A stretch of 64,000 nucleotides of DNA from Carex sylvatica (lineage: Eukaryota; Streptophyta; Magnoliopsida; Poales; Cyperaceae), in contig CAXKVR010000339.1 of assembly GCA_964058845.1 (NCBI GenBank), positions 1 through 64,000 of the forward strand, in the 5' to 3' direction. The notes under the pieces were generated by a model. It made no database searches. It was not told the origin of the DNA and saw nothing but the letters and a program-made list of their open reading frames with translations. Position numbers and translations under genes: made by a program. Position 1 is the first letter of the stretch. Every line of letters begins with the position of its first letter. This document shows positions 11,245 to 22,400 of the stretch, in pieces.

Positions 11245-14200
11245 ATGATCAGGTTGACAAATAACAACTGGCAGATCTGAAAATCCAAAATAGAGGATAT
11301 CCTTTATTGCAAGGACTTGTATGAGCCAGTTGAAGGAGATATTGCGAAGCCGAAAGATATGGCTGATGTTGATTGGACTAAATTAAATCGGAAAGCGGTC
11401 GGCACAATTAGATAGTGGCTTGATGACAGTGTGTACCACCATGTAGCGAGTGAGAAGAGTGCACATGAGTTGTGGAAGAAGCTGGAGTCACTGTATGAGC
11501 AGAAAACAGCAGCTAACAAGGCATTTCTGATCCGAAAGTTAGTAAATCTAAAATTCAGAGAAGGCACAAGTGTTGCTGAGCATTTAAATGAATTTCAGAG
11601 CTTGATTAATCAACTGTCAGCGATGAAGATGACCTTAGAAGATGAGTTACATGCCTTGTTGCTTTTGGGATCATTGCCCGACAGTTGGGACACCTTGGTT
11701 GTGACAATCAGTAATACAGCTTCGAATGGTGTGGTTACTATGAGTGCAGTTACTAGCAGCTTGTTCAATGAAGAGACAAGAAGGAAGTCAACTGATACAA
11801 ATAGTGTACAAGCCCTAATTACAGAGAATAGGGGAAGAGCTGAATACCGACAACAATCAAGAGGCCGTAGCAAGTCCAAAGGCGGATCAAAATCCTAGGG
11901 AAGACAGTGTTATCACTGTGGTAAAGAAGGTCATATGAAGAGAAATTGTAGAGCTTGGAAAAGACTACAGAATGAGGGCAAAAATCAGAAGAAAGAGGAT
12001 GACAACAAAAATACCACAGCCACAGTAACTGCAGATGATGTGGTGATTCTCTCTTGTGAAATGAACAATGTCTACATGTGGAAGGTCACCAAGGAGTTGA
12101 GTGGATAGTTGATACAGGTGTTTGCTATCATGCTACACCGAATAGAGTGTTCTTCACGACTTACAAGGCTGGAGACCTTGGTACAGTGAAGATGGGTAAT
12201 ACTAGCCACTCGAGCATTGTGGGTATTGGTGATATTTGTCTGCAGACAGAATTAGGATATCGGTTAACACTAAAAGATGTGCGGCATATTCTTGATTTAC
12301 GTCTAAATTTGATATCAGGTGATGCATTGGACAAAGATGGATTCAAGCATTACCTAAGAGGTAGAGAATGGAAGCTTAGCAATAGATCAATGGTTGTAGT
12401 AAGAGGAAAGTCGTGGCACTCCCTATACAGAACCCATGTGAAGGTACTCAAGAATGGGCTAAATGCAGTACAAGCTTAAAGCTATCTAAATCTGTGGCAT
12501 CAACGCCTCGGCCACATGAGTGAGAAAGGGCTGCAAATTCTGGCGAGGAAGTCACACATCCCTTCAACCAAAGACGAGGTTCTAGATCTATGCGACTACT
12601 ACCCATTTGGTAAGCAACATCGAGTCTCTTTTAGTCAAACATCATAACGGAAACATAATGTGTTGGACTTGGGTTATTCTGATGTGTGTGGTCCTTTTGA
12701 GGTGGAGTCATTGGGTGACAATCGATACTTTCTAACCTTTATTGATGATGCATCTAGAAAGGTGTGGGTTTATTTTCTGAGAACGAAAAATCAGGTATTC
12801 AATTACTTTCAAGAGTTCCATGTCATGGTGGAGAAAGAGACAGACAAGAAGATGAAATGTCTTCGCTCTGACAACGGGGGAGAGTATACCTCCAAAGAGT
12901 TCAAAGCATATTGTGCAAAATATGGAATTCGACATGAGAAGACAGTGCCTGGAACTCCACAGCACAATGGTGTGGCTGAGAGAATAAATCGCACCACTGT
13001 AGAAAAGGTGAGATGCATGCTGAAGATGGCAAAGTTGCCGAAACAGTTTTGGAGAGAAGCAGCTCGCACAGCTTGCTATCTCATAAACAGGTCACCATTT
13101 GTTCCTTTGAAGTTTGAGATACTAGAAAGAGTATGGTCCAAGAAGAATGTTTCATACTCTCATCTAAGGGTGTTTGGATGCAAAACATATGTGCATATTC
13201 CAAAGAAGCACAGATCCAAGTTGGATGATAAAGTAACTCCATGTATTTTCATTGGATATGGAAATGAGGAATTTGGATACAGATTATGGGACCCAAAAAA
13301 GAAGAGAATTGTCAGGTGCAGAGATGTTGTGTTCTACGAGGGTCAGACAGGGATAAATTCGAAAATCAACAAGAAGTCAGAGAGAGTTGATGAGTCCATA
13401 GAACTCATACCAGTTCCTTCACCTATACAGTCAACAACAACAAATGAAGATGAACATAATGAAGAAGCCACTGAGAAAACCTCTGACATGAATGGTAGTG
13501 ATGATGATGAGATCGTTTATGATTCTCTTGAGCAAGGGGAGCAACATCATCAAGGGGAGCCAGAAGAGCTCCAGATAATAAGGTCCAAAAGAGAGCATCA
13601 ATCTTCTAAAAGATACCCTTCTTCAGAGTATATCTTATTGACAGAAGAAGAAGAGCTAGAAAGTTTTCATGAGGCATAAGTTTATAAAGACAAAGCTAAG
13701 TGGCAAGATGCAACGGACGACGAGATGAAGTCATTGCAAGAAAATGACACATATGAGCTGGTGGAGCTTCCTAAGGGCTGAAAGGCATTGAGAAACAAAT
13801 GGGTGTTCAAGATAAAGAGAGATGGAAATGGAGAACTTATGAAGTAAAAAGCCCGACTGGTAGTGAAGGGTTTTGGACAGAAACAAGGCATCGACTTTGA
13901 GGAGATTTTCTCACCAGTGGTGAAGATGACTTCCATTCGTGCGGTGTTAGGTCTAGTAGCTGGCTTAGATCTTGATCTTGAACAACTTGATGTAAAAACT
14001 GCATTCCTTCATGGTAACTTGAAAGAAGAGATCTATATGGTGCAACCAGAGAGATTTGTAGTAAAATAGAAAAAGAACATGGTTTGCAAACTGAAGAAGA
14101 GTCTATACGGTTTGAAACAAGCTCCGAGACAGTGGTACAAGAAATTCGACTCTTTTATGATGAGTCATGGGTACCAGAGAACCAAGGCAGATCCGTGTGT

Positions 14201-15180
14201 TTACTTCAAAATATTTCCTAATGAAAAATTTCTAATTCTTCTGCTTTATGTTGATGATATGTTGATTGCAGGACATGATGCTCAGATGATAGCCGTGTTG
14301 AAGAAAGAGATGTCTAAGTCATTTGACATGAAGGACATGGGCCAAGCACGTCAGATACTGGGCATGCAGATTACTCGTGACAGAGAAGTACATTGAAAGG
14401 GTGCTTAAGAGATTCAACATGCAATGAGCAAAGGAAGTAAGCTATCCACTTCCTAGCCATTTGAAATTGAGCAAGTTGTGTCCATCAACAGAGAAAGAAA
14501 AGGATGAAATGTCAAGTGTACCATCCTCCTCAGCTGTAAGGAGTTTGATGTATGCGATGGTTTGCACTAGGCCAGATCTAGCTCATGCAGTCAATGTGGT
14601 AAGCAGATTCCTTTCTAATCCAGGAAAACAACATTGGAAAGCAGTAAAGTGGATTCTTAGATATCTAAGAGGCACTTCCAACTTGTGTTTGAGTTTTGGA
14701 AATGGTGAACCTATGTTAGAAGGCTATACAGGTGCTAATATGGCTGGAGATCTGGATCACAGAAAATCCACTTCGGGTTATGTGTTTACTTTTGCAGAAA
14801 GAGACGTATCATGGCAGTCCAAATTGCAGAAATGTGTGGCTTTGTCAACTACATAAGCAGAATACATTGCAGCAACTGAGGCTGGCAAGGAGCTATTGTG
14901 GTTGATTATATTTCTCCTAGAGCTTGGTATGCAACAGGAAGATGCAATTGTTTTCTGTGATAGTCAGAGTGCCATAGATTTGAGCAAGAATGCTACATAT
15001 CATTCTAGAACTAAGCATATTGATGTGAGATTTCACTGGTTGAGAGATGTAATAGAAAACCAGCAGATTAAATTGAAGAAAATCCACACGGATAAGAACT
15101 CGTTAGACATGTTGACGAAGATAGTTTCGAAAGACAAGCTTGAGCTTTGTTGCCGGCTTGTCGGCATGAATACCAAGTGA
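11245..15180 (+). pseudogene. Copia gag-pol polyprotein, disrupted
   Basis: Gag starts at 11245 (MIRLTNNNWQI). It meets in-frame stops at 11278, 11413 and 11896; the first replaces the Trp of the usual W-x-I-W motif. The zinc knuckle CYHCGKEGHMKRNC lies just after the third stop. A frameshift near 12075 precedes the protease motif, which reads DTGVCYHATP where the family has DTGAS. Integrase (12660-13100) keeps its D, D and E residues (SDVCGP, SDNGGEY, NGVAERINR), but the upstream zinc motif has lost a Cys (CDYYPF). RT retains LYVDDM near 14250. RNase H reads YTGANMAGD where YTDADMAGD is usual, losing catalytic Asp. Further breaks are at 12478, 13678, 14067, 14394 and 14854. It cannot make an active polyprotein. 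Confidence 0.9.
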
Positions 15181-15210
15181 TGACTTGAAGATCGGCATGC
15201 CTCTCTCCGT

Positions 15211-15227
15211 GGGCTGGAGGGGGAGAT
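15211..15227 (+). promoter_or_regulatory. Polypurine tract of copia element
   Basis: GGCTGGAGGGGGAGAT lies immediately before the right LTR and is the expected primer for plus-strand DNA synthesis. Confidence 0.8.
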
Positions 15228-15904
15228 TGTTGGGCCGTTGGGTCCAGCCCATTTGGCAAAAAGAAAGAAACAAAAAGAAAAAGAAAAGATGAAAAGGGGA
15301 GTGGTGCTGGGTGCTTCGAAAGAGACACAAAAGAGACACAGAGAAACATAGAGAGGAGGCGAAAGAGAAGAAAAGAGAAAGAGAAGGAGAAGGAGAGAAA
15401 AAGAGGAGGTGGTGAAGAAGAAAAAAACGAAGAGCAAGTTAGTCTCTCCGATTTCACTATCTTGATCAACTTTGTTCGTGTCTGTAAGAAATAAATTTCT
15501 TGTTTTATCAAATTTAGGGTTTGCTTGGGTTTGAATGAAATTGGAGTTTGAAAGAGATATTTCTCCGTAATATGTTATCTCTTGTATTTTCTCTTTATTA
15601 CTGTGTGTATACCTCAGTTTAGGGCTTAAACTTAAGAAGAATAATTGTACATGTTTCTTGTTGGTATAGTAAAATTTGCCGATGTGCCCCATGGTTTTTT
15701 TACCCTCCAAGTTGAGAGGGTTTTCCACGTAAATTTGATGTTATTTGTGATTATGCTTGATCTCATATTATCTTGATTTGGCTTGTGCACTTTGACTTTG
15801 AACTTTTCGGTACCAACTGGTACGGTGCTAATATTACTCATCTCTCTCATTGGTTGATTACACGATAGGCATTACTCTCAAGTGATATTTTTAAATACCC
15901 AACA
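15228..15904 (+). repeat. 3' LTR of copia element
   Basis: A 677-bp terminal repeat starting TGTTGGGCCG and ending ACCCAACA. It is longer than the left copy because of extra purine-rich sequence around 15340-15435. Its outward edge lies 96 bp before the ATG at 16001, so it could act as a substitute promoter for that gene remnant. Confidence 0.92.
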
Positions 15905-16000
15905 CAATCAACAAAGACTATTTCATTATTTCTTTCTATCATCTCTCTCTAGAAATCATCAGCAACTCCTTAAGGTTGCAACATGGATTGAATTTTCCTC

Positions 16001-16636
16001 ATGGCGCTACTCGTGGCCAGTTCAGTAGGAGTTCCAATATTTCAAGTTTTAGGTTATTTTAGATTTTTTTTTTTTTTGGCCTAAAACTAACTGTAGTACC
16101 TCTGCTCTCAATAACAGCCTCTCGCAAGGCTTCTTGCTATAGCCAGATCCAACAATCCTCCTCAACCGCAGCCTCTGGCAGGGATCACTGTTGCCAGCTC
16201 CAGCAGTTTTCCACAGCAGCTGCAGCAGCAGCCGCAGCAGGAAGAGCCAGGTACATGAGTTTTTTAGGGGTATAAAGGCTACAACTGGTACAATCAAGCA
16301 CCAGTCATTGTGTTTGTGTATGTGTTTGTGATAAGAGAGGGTGTGGGTGGGTGAGTGGTGTGTTATTTATTAGTGCACTGCCTATAAGTGGCGGCCATGT
16401 TGGTGCTTATTCCACAGCATGAAACTGCGCAAAAGAGGAATATAAAAGAATTACAAACCTTAACCAACCCCTGCAAAATAATTATGCCTACCTGGTGCAA
16501 AAATGGAATTACAAACCTTAACCTTAACCAACCTGGTGCTGCCGACAGGATTTGAAGCAACGCATATCAGTGAGCACGATCTGAAGCGTTTTGAGGATTT
16601 ATCAGATTGGCATGCTAGATAGAGAAGGGAAAACGG
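16001..16636 (+). pseudogene. Possible first exons of an unknown gene, broken
   Basis: I do not recognise the product. Three candidate exons join in frame: 16001-16045 (MALLVASSVGVPIFQ), 16118-16250 (PLARLLAIARSNNPP, then a Pro/Gln-rich run ending QQEEP) and 16549-16636 (GFEATHISEHDLKRFEDLSD). All introns have GT-AG ends, and exon 3 is followed by a strong donor (GGTAAGTAA). The Ala/Ser-rich, acid-poor start resembles an organelle transit peptide. Exon 3 contains an in-frame TAG at 16619-16621, and I could not follow the gene further. The copia element sits 96 bp upstream of the ATG and separates it from its original promoter. It may be a pseudogene, an alternative short isoform, or a chance set of splice signals. 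Confidence 0.3.
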
Positions 16637-17588
16637 GTAAGTAATTTAGGAAATTCATAGGTAATTTATAAATTTCCCTTAAAAAGGTATATGAACTACA
16701 TATGTCGGGTAAATGAATTTTAATCTGTTCGTTCTTCAGGTCCCAATGAGCATCAAACCCTAAAAAATCTCAGATGATGAATTTCAGGCTTAATGAAACA
16801 TGAGCAGTAGGCAAGGTAAACAAAAATAAACACTTTAGGAGAAATCTAAAAATTGCCCTCCCTTAGAAACTCAAGTATAGGAACTCAAAATGCATGTATA
16901 CCAACACAAATTATGTGGAACAACCAATGCAAAACCTGCCCTTCTGAAATGGGTGATGAAGAGCATGGTACATGCCTGGTGCTTCTTAACTGTTTATGTT
17001 TTTTTTTTCCAACTTAACTGGGTTATGGTGGATTACTTATTGTAAAGGGAAAAAGAACAAGACATCTAAACCTGACCTGTGCCCGACTGTGATATTATAT
17101 TGAGTACTTTTTTCTTGACATGTTTGTTGAAATTTTTCATTGTAGGTTTTTTCATTGTAGTAAACACTAGTTGCTTGAAGATGCTTCAAGTATTCAGTTC
17201 ATTGCTTTAGAAGTTAGTTATTAGTTTGAACGAGAAAATATTGTTGAGAGCTGCAGTTTTAACATTCTTTGGGAAAAAATGTAGAGAGTTAAACAAATTT
17301 CCAAGCTAGCTGAGGCAGCGTTTACTGGACTTATTGTTCTGACTCAGTCAAATAATGGCTTTTTTATTTTATCTGGTAAATAGCTTGTTCAATTTTACTT
17401 GCGTCCTTTCTTTTTCTGGATTATGTTTGGTCGCTTTGTCTAATTAATTTCTAGTAACAATTAGACTTGATTTAATATAATTCAAGCCATCAATATTGCA
17501 TTTTTCATGTTTGAACTGACAGTACTTTGCGAACCAATTACCATGATATTAGTGTAGGATATGGTTTAACAAAAATAGATTATTTACA
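16637..17588. other. Intergenic or intronic stretch after the gene remnant
   Basis: No further exon can be supported. A GAATTACAAACCTTAACC motif is repeated at about 16446 and 16506, before this stretch. The remainder is AT-rich and without recognisable coding content. Confidence 0.35.
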
Positions 17589-17596
17589 CTAGGAAC

Positions 17597-18370
17597 CAGT
17601 GTTCTAAATAGATAACGGCGCTATAGCTTTCTCGGACCATAAACGCTACGTTATGAGATAAAAGTGCGCTAGCTCAGCTACGATCGCTATAGTTGTAATA
17701 GCTGACCGCTATTACCGCTATGTGCGACGCGCTATTGCTACCGCTATGCTACATGGATTTTTTTTTTACAATTTATATGGGCTTCTGTTCTTCTATTCCT
17801 ATTTTTAATTCTACATGATTTTCTACGATAAGTATGCTAAACCAAACTATATGCTTCTGTTTTTATTTGTGCGTGATTTATTCTGTCATTCTATATCGAG
17901 AAATATTCAAATATTAATTATTCATTTTGATTGCTCTTCGTATAGTATTCATTTGTAAAAGTATTATCATTCGTTTCAATTGAAAGCTGATTTTGATTAT
18001 TAGTATTATTATAATATATAAAATGTTTAAATATGTATACTGACTTCATTTACCTAGTAAAATTAATTATTCTTTGTCTATTATAATATGTAATACTATG
18101 AAATATGAACTATTAAATAATATTACTTTTTAAATTTTTTTTTCTTCTTATTGCGTAATTGATAAAAAGTATAGACTTAGATTAATTGTGACTTAGTTGT
18201 TATCTCAATTCTCCTATTGATTATGTTGATAATTAGTAGAAATATATAATATAAAATATGAAAAGAAAAAAACGCTATGTATGATAGCTTTTACTATAGC
18301 TACGCTATTCACAATAGGTTTTTTTTTTTTTCTCTCCGCTACGCCGCTATAATCGCGATTTAGAACCTTG
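17597..18370. mobile_element. hAT-like non-autonomous element with CGCTA-rich ends
   Basis: It is flanked by an exact 8-bp duplication, CTAGGAAC, at 17589-17596 and 18371-18378. The left end begins CAGTGTTCTAAATAG and the right end reads inward CAAGGTTCTAAATCGCG, an imperfect inverted repeat typical of hAT relatives. About 150 bp next to the left end and 100 bp next to the right are rich in GCTAT and CGCTA units; the centre is plain AT-rich DNA. It has no transposase frame. Confidence 0.85.
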
Positions 18371-18457
18371 CTAGGAACTATGCTTGATGTAGCAAGACGT
18401 GTAAAAAGGAAAGGATGCTGAACGAGTTATAATTTATTTCACAAGGAATATCCTTAT

Positions 18458-18917
18458 GAGTGAGGCTATGATACTATGCATAATGCGAATTAGATCATAC
18501 TATGGATTAATATCTTTATTTTCAAAGTCCAAACAATTCATATAAACTGTTTAACATGATCTCTATAAAAATGTACTTGTAATTAAATTTTATATTTTTT
18601 TAGTTGGGTAAAAAATTACTATTTTTAAATGGTCTACAAATTTCATATAAAGTGATTTTCAACCTAATTAAAAAAAAGTAAAAGTTTTTTTATGCAGGAG
18701 TATATTTTCATATAGAAATCATGTTGAACTCTTTTGATCAACCATTTAGACTTTTAAAATGAAAACATTTATCCATAATACAATCCAATGGATGCTATGC
18801 ATAGTACCATAGTCTCACTCATTCCTTATTGGAATCAACCATTTAGACTTTTAAAATGAAAACATTTATCCATAATACAATCCAATGGATGCTATGCATA
18901 GTACCATAGTCTCACTC
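18458..18917. mobile_element. Mutator-like MITE with duplicated right end
   Basis: The left end GAGTGAGGCTATGATACTATGCATA matches the complement of the right end, GAGTGAGACTATGGTACTATGCATA. The 9-bp flanks are TATCCTTAT and ATTCCTTAT, a plausible target duplication with two changes. A related terminal motif occurs near 47150-47220. Confidence 0.6.
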
Positions 18918-18929
18918 ATTCCTTATTGG
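18737..18929. repeat. Tandem duplication, period 97 bp
   Basis: The segment from ATCAACCATTTAGAC to CATTCCTTATTGG occurs twice head to tail with no difference I can see (18737-18833 and 18834-18929). It covers the right end of the Mutator-like MITE plus its flank, so the element carries two copies of one terminus. Confidence 0.9.
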
Positions 18930-19470
18930 TATGAATTACCCAAACACTTCCAAATGGGATGATGATAATTAACACAATAAAACTTTTTATTAATAAACCA
19001 ACTTCAAACTTTTAACTTGTATGGACAAAGAACAGTAAAAAAGGAGGTAAATAAATAAACTGATTCTGGGCCAGGCCCATCATTCGTAGGGCGCAATTCT
19101 GGTACCACAACACCCAGCAAAGAGACACTAGTGCTGTAGTGCAAACTTAATCCGTACGAATTTTAGATTTTCCATTGTGAAACTTGATGTGGATCGGACG
19201 GCTCTGACCTGACAACGGATCGAATTTGGTATGCTCATCGGACTGCCCCCTATTCCTCTAGAGCAAAGACATAAACCCCCTTTTTTGTTCTACACTACAC
19301 AAGGAACTAAGGCTCATTTTATACAAGGTGTGCTTTCAAGCAAGCACAGGGTGATGTTCTACACTAGAAAGAAAAGGAAAAAAAAGAAAAGAACACATTC
19401 TGAGAACCTCAACTTTCAGCTATTATTTTTCTTTTGAAAAAACAGGGGAAAAAAGAATGACATAATAAAC

Positions 19471-22400
19471 CTATAAACAAAGAAGACTGTAGAATACGAG
19501 GGGTATGAAAGCATTATCGAGTTGAGCTGTATATGCCTCCAATAAGCCGCTCAGTGTCACAGCTATCAACAATGAGCCCCAATGCTACATTATTAAACCA
19601 TAGAGAAAGGTTAATTAAAATTGAAGGCAAAAGAGTTAGAACCTAACTTCATCCAAACATACTATCGGTTCTACACATATTTCCTCTAGAGAAAATTTAT
19701 ACCTACACGGCTACACTAGAAAGAAAGGAGAGAGAGAAAAATAAACCTGAGAGAGAATATATCCACTGGAAGCAAGAAGAGGGAGGAGTATATAACAAGC
19801 CGCCCACACAGAGGTTATTCCAGCTGCTGTCCCTTCTACTGTTTTCTCTGTTTTCATTTTTTATTTTTTATAAAAGTATGTTCAAGCTTAGAATAAGTAA
19901 TAAGGTAAACTTAAGTGATAATAAAAGAGAAAAATATATGTATATATTACTGACTTCCAGCTTTGCTCCATCTCAGAACCCCATACTTGTGACCCACCAT
20001 TGATGCCTGTTTAATTGAAAACATAAACTATACTTGGTCAAAACGATTACTAAAATGTAAGGTTTGTACTTTGAAACTGAGGTAAACATAGTAAAAGGAT
20101 TACTGACTGTCAACTACTGATGTCTGCTTAATTGAAAATCATAAAATACTCTAAATGTGCATGTTTGGTTGTGGAGTAAAGTTACTCCAGATTAAATTCC
20201 TTACTCCAAGTTAAAGTGGATAAGTTAATCATGTTTAGTGGAGTAACTCTAAAGAGAGAAAATTAAAAAAAGATAAATGTTACTCTGACGATGGGATCCC
20301 ACTTACTCCACAATGATAAGGGGTACCAATGGAAATGGTGCAATACACATCCAGGGTAATTTTTTGTGACAATGACTAAAAGGGAGATACATAACTGGGG
20401 AAAGGCATGATGATAAAAGGATAGAAAATGGAACGAACCATAGTATCACCAATCCCTAAGCTGAGTATACCAGCAAATGGGGCAAGAGGCCGGTCGTTAA
20501 ACCCTGATGACATCCATTTGGGAAGTGCACAACCCAACAACAAAGAAAAATGACTGAAAATTAAAAAGGGAAAAATAGAGTATTAGATATGATATTTTGT
20601 AAAGATGAAATCATCAAGACCCTGTGAAAATGGACAAAAAAACAAAAAATAAGCATGGAACTTCCACATACTGCTACAAAGCACTAATCGTAAAATATTC
20701 TTTACCACCACTGTGGAAATGGAAGAAATATACATGATGCTTGGAAATTTTCTAGGTTGTATGAAGAACTTATAATTCCAAGAGCATAATTTTTTTTTTT
20801 GAAATTTAGCAGAGCACAGATTTTTCTAATTAAAAACACAGCTCCAAAATAACTCAAGGGTCAATTTTTTGTTTGACCTTGACAAATCTCAAACTTGCAT
20901 ATAAGCATGGAAACATGAGATCTACTATTCTTTAATCCCCCCCCCTCTCTCCCCATTTATTCAATAGACTCACAGGAGGTTGAAAGGTATAGTAATTCTT
21001 AGTAGAAGAGAAGCATGCTATACTTTACTAAACGATGCACTTCTAATTTTCTGCAAGAGATGATTCATATTTCCATGTTTAATTAATATATATATCAATA
21101 CCTTTACTAAACAAAATATTTAATAAGTATAGGGCACATGCCTGACAATAAGAATATCTGAATCCCGGTGGTCGGTGAAAGCATTCATGAATTGGTGCAC
21201 CATTTTACCCAGAGGCCATATTTCCCACACCTATAAAATATACTATTGTCAACACATGACACTTCTTGAATGAAACTTCGAATTATGCTCATAATGATCC
21301 AAAGGTTTCAGTAAATGCATACCCGAATCATTTCTAATAATAAGAAAACCATCAAAGCTGTACCAAATGCCAGATCCAAGAAAGACGACTGCAGAAGACA
21401 GACATATAAATAAATAACATTTCTGGCATAGAGGTTAATAACATTAGAGTAAAACAAGGTTACTTTTCATTGAGTGAAAATCCAACCCAATATCTTCTAC
21501 AGATAACACCAACCAAGGGAGCTCAAATTGAACTTATAATAATCAATGATGGATATTCATTTTATTATTGAAGAACAGATTATGAAACAACAATTTTCAA
21601 TTACATTATATGAGTAGGGATCAAATGCCTCATTCGTGCCTCACATCCTCATCTCCGTTTTCAAAGTCCACGCAATCGATCTGAACCGTTCAACATGATG
21701 TTCATATTAAAATGTGCTTGGAGACCAAATATTATATTTTTTTGGAAGTTTTTTTACTTTTTTTTTTATAGGTACAAAATCACTGTATTTCAGAAAATTC
21801 TGACCATCCAAAAACAGTGATTTTGTACCTATCTAAAAAATAGTAAACAATTTCCAAAAAATATATTATTTGGTCTCCAAGTATATTTTAATATGGATAT
21901 CATGTTGAGTGGTTCACATCGACTTTTTGGACTTTGAAAACAAAGATAAGAATGTGAGACACGAATGAGGCATGAAAGACGTGAGGCGTTTGAACCCTGC
22001 TCACGTTATATATAGCTGACTGCGATAATTATAATCGGGTTATGGAGGACAGTAAAATTAGAAAATTTTCAGTGTTAATTGCAAATAAGATAAACTTTTG
22101 GTACACCAGGAACCTTTAAAAGAATAGTTAGTGACAAAGTACCTGAAATATGACAGCCGGTACAAACATTAGGACAGCAACAAGGTGGTAGTACTTTCTG
22201 AGAAGTATCCTCTCTGTTTTACTTTGTTTTGATATTTTGTAAAACCGGAAAACAGAGATGCATATAACGCATATCCAGTATGAACATAGGGCTAGCCGTT
22301 CAAGCGGACTTGTAAACACAAAATTTATTACCCTGTTAAACAGAAAAGAACTTATTTCAGGTACACTATTGCTTTCAAAATTAAATATACATCTATATAT

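Larger units (their letters stand above)
10539..15904 (+). mobile_element. Ty1/copia LTR retrotransposon, complete but inactive
   Basis: A full element of 5,366 bp with 5-bp target duplication CAATC at 10534-10538 and 15905-15909. Both LTRs begin TGTTGGGCC and end ATACCCAACA. The primer-binding site follows the left LTR; a purine tract precedes the right LTR. Domain order is gag, protease, integrase, RT, RNase H, which defines copia; the RNase H and IN motifs resemble the Tnt1/Tork group. The LTRs differ by many substitutions and by an indel of about 45 bp in the purine-rich part, so the insertion is old. It lies 96 bp upstream of the ATG at 16001 in the same orientation. Confidence 0.93.
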
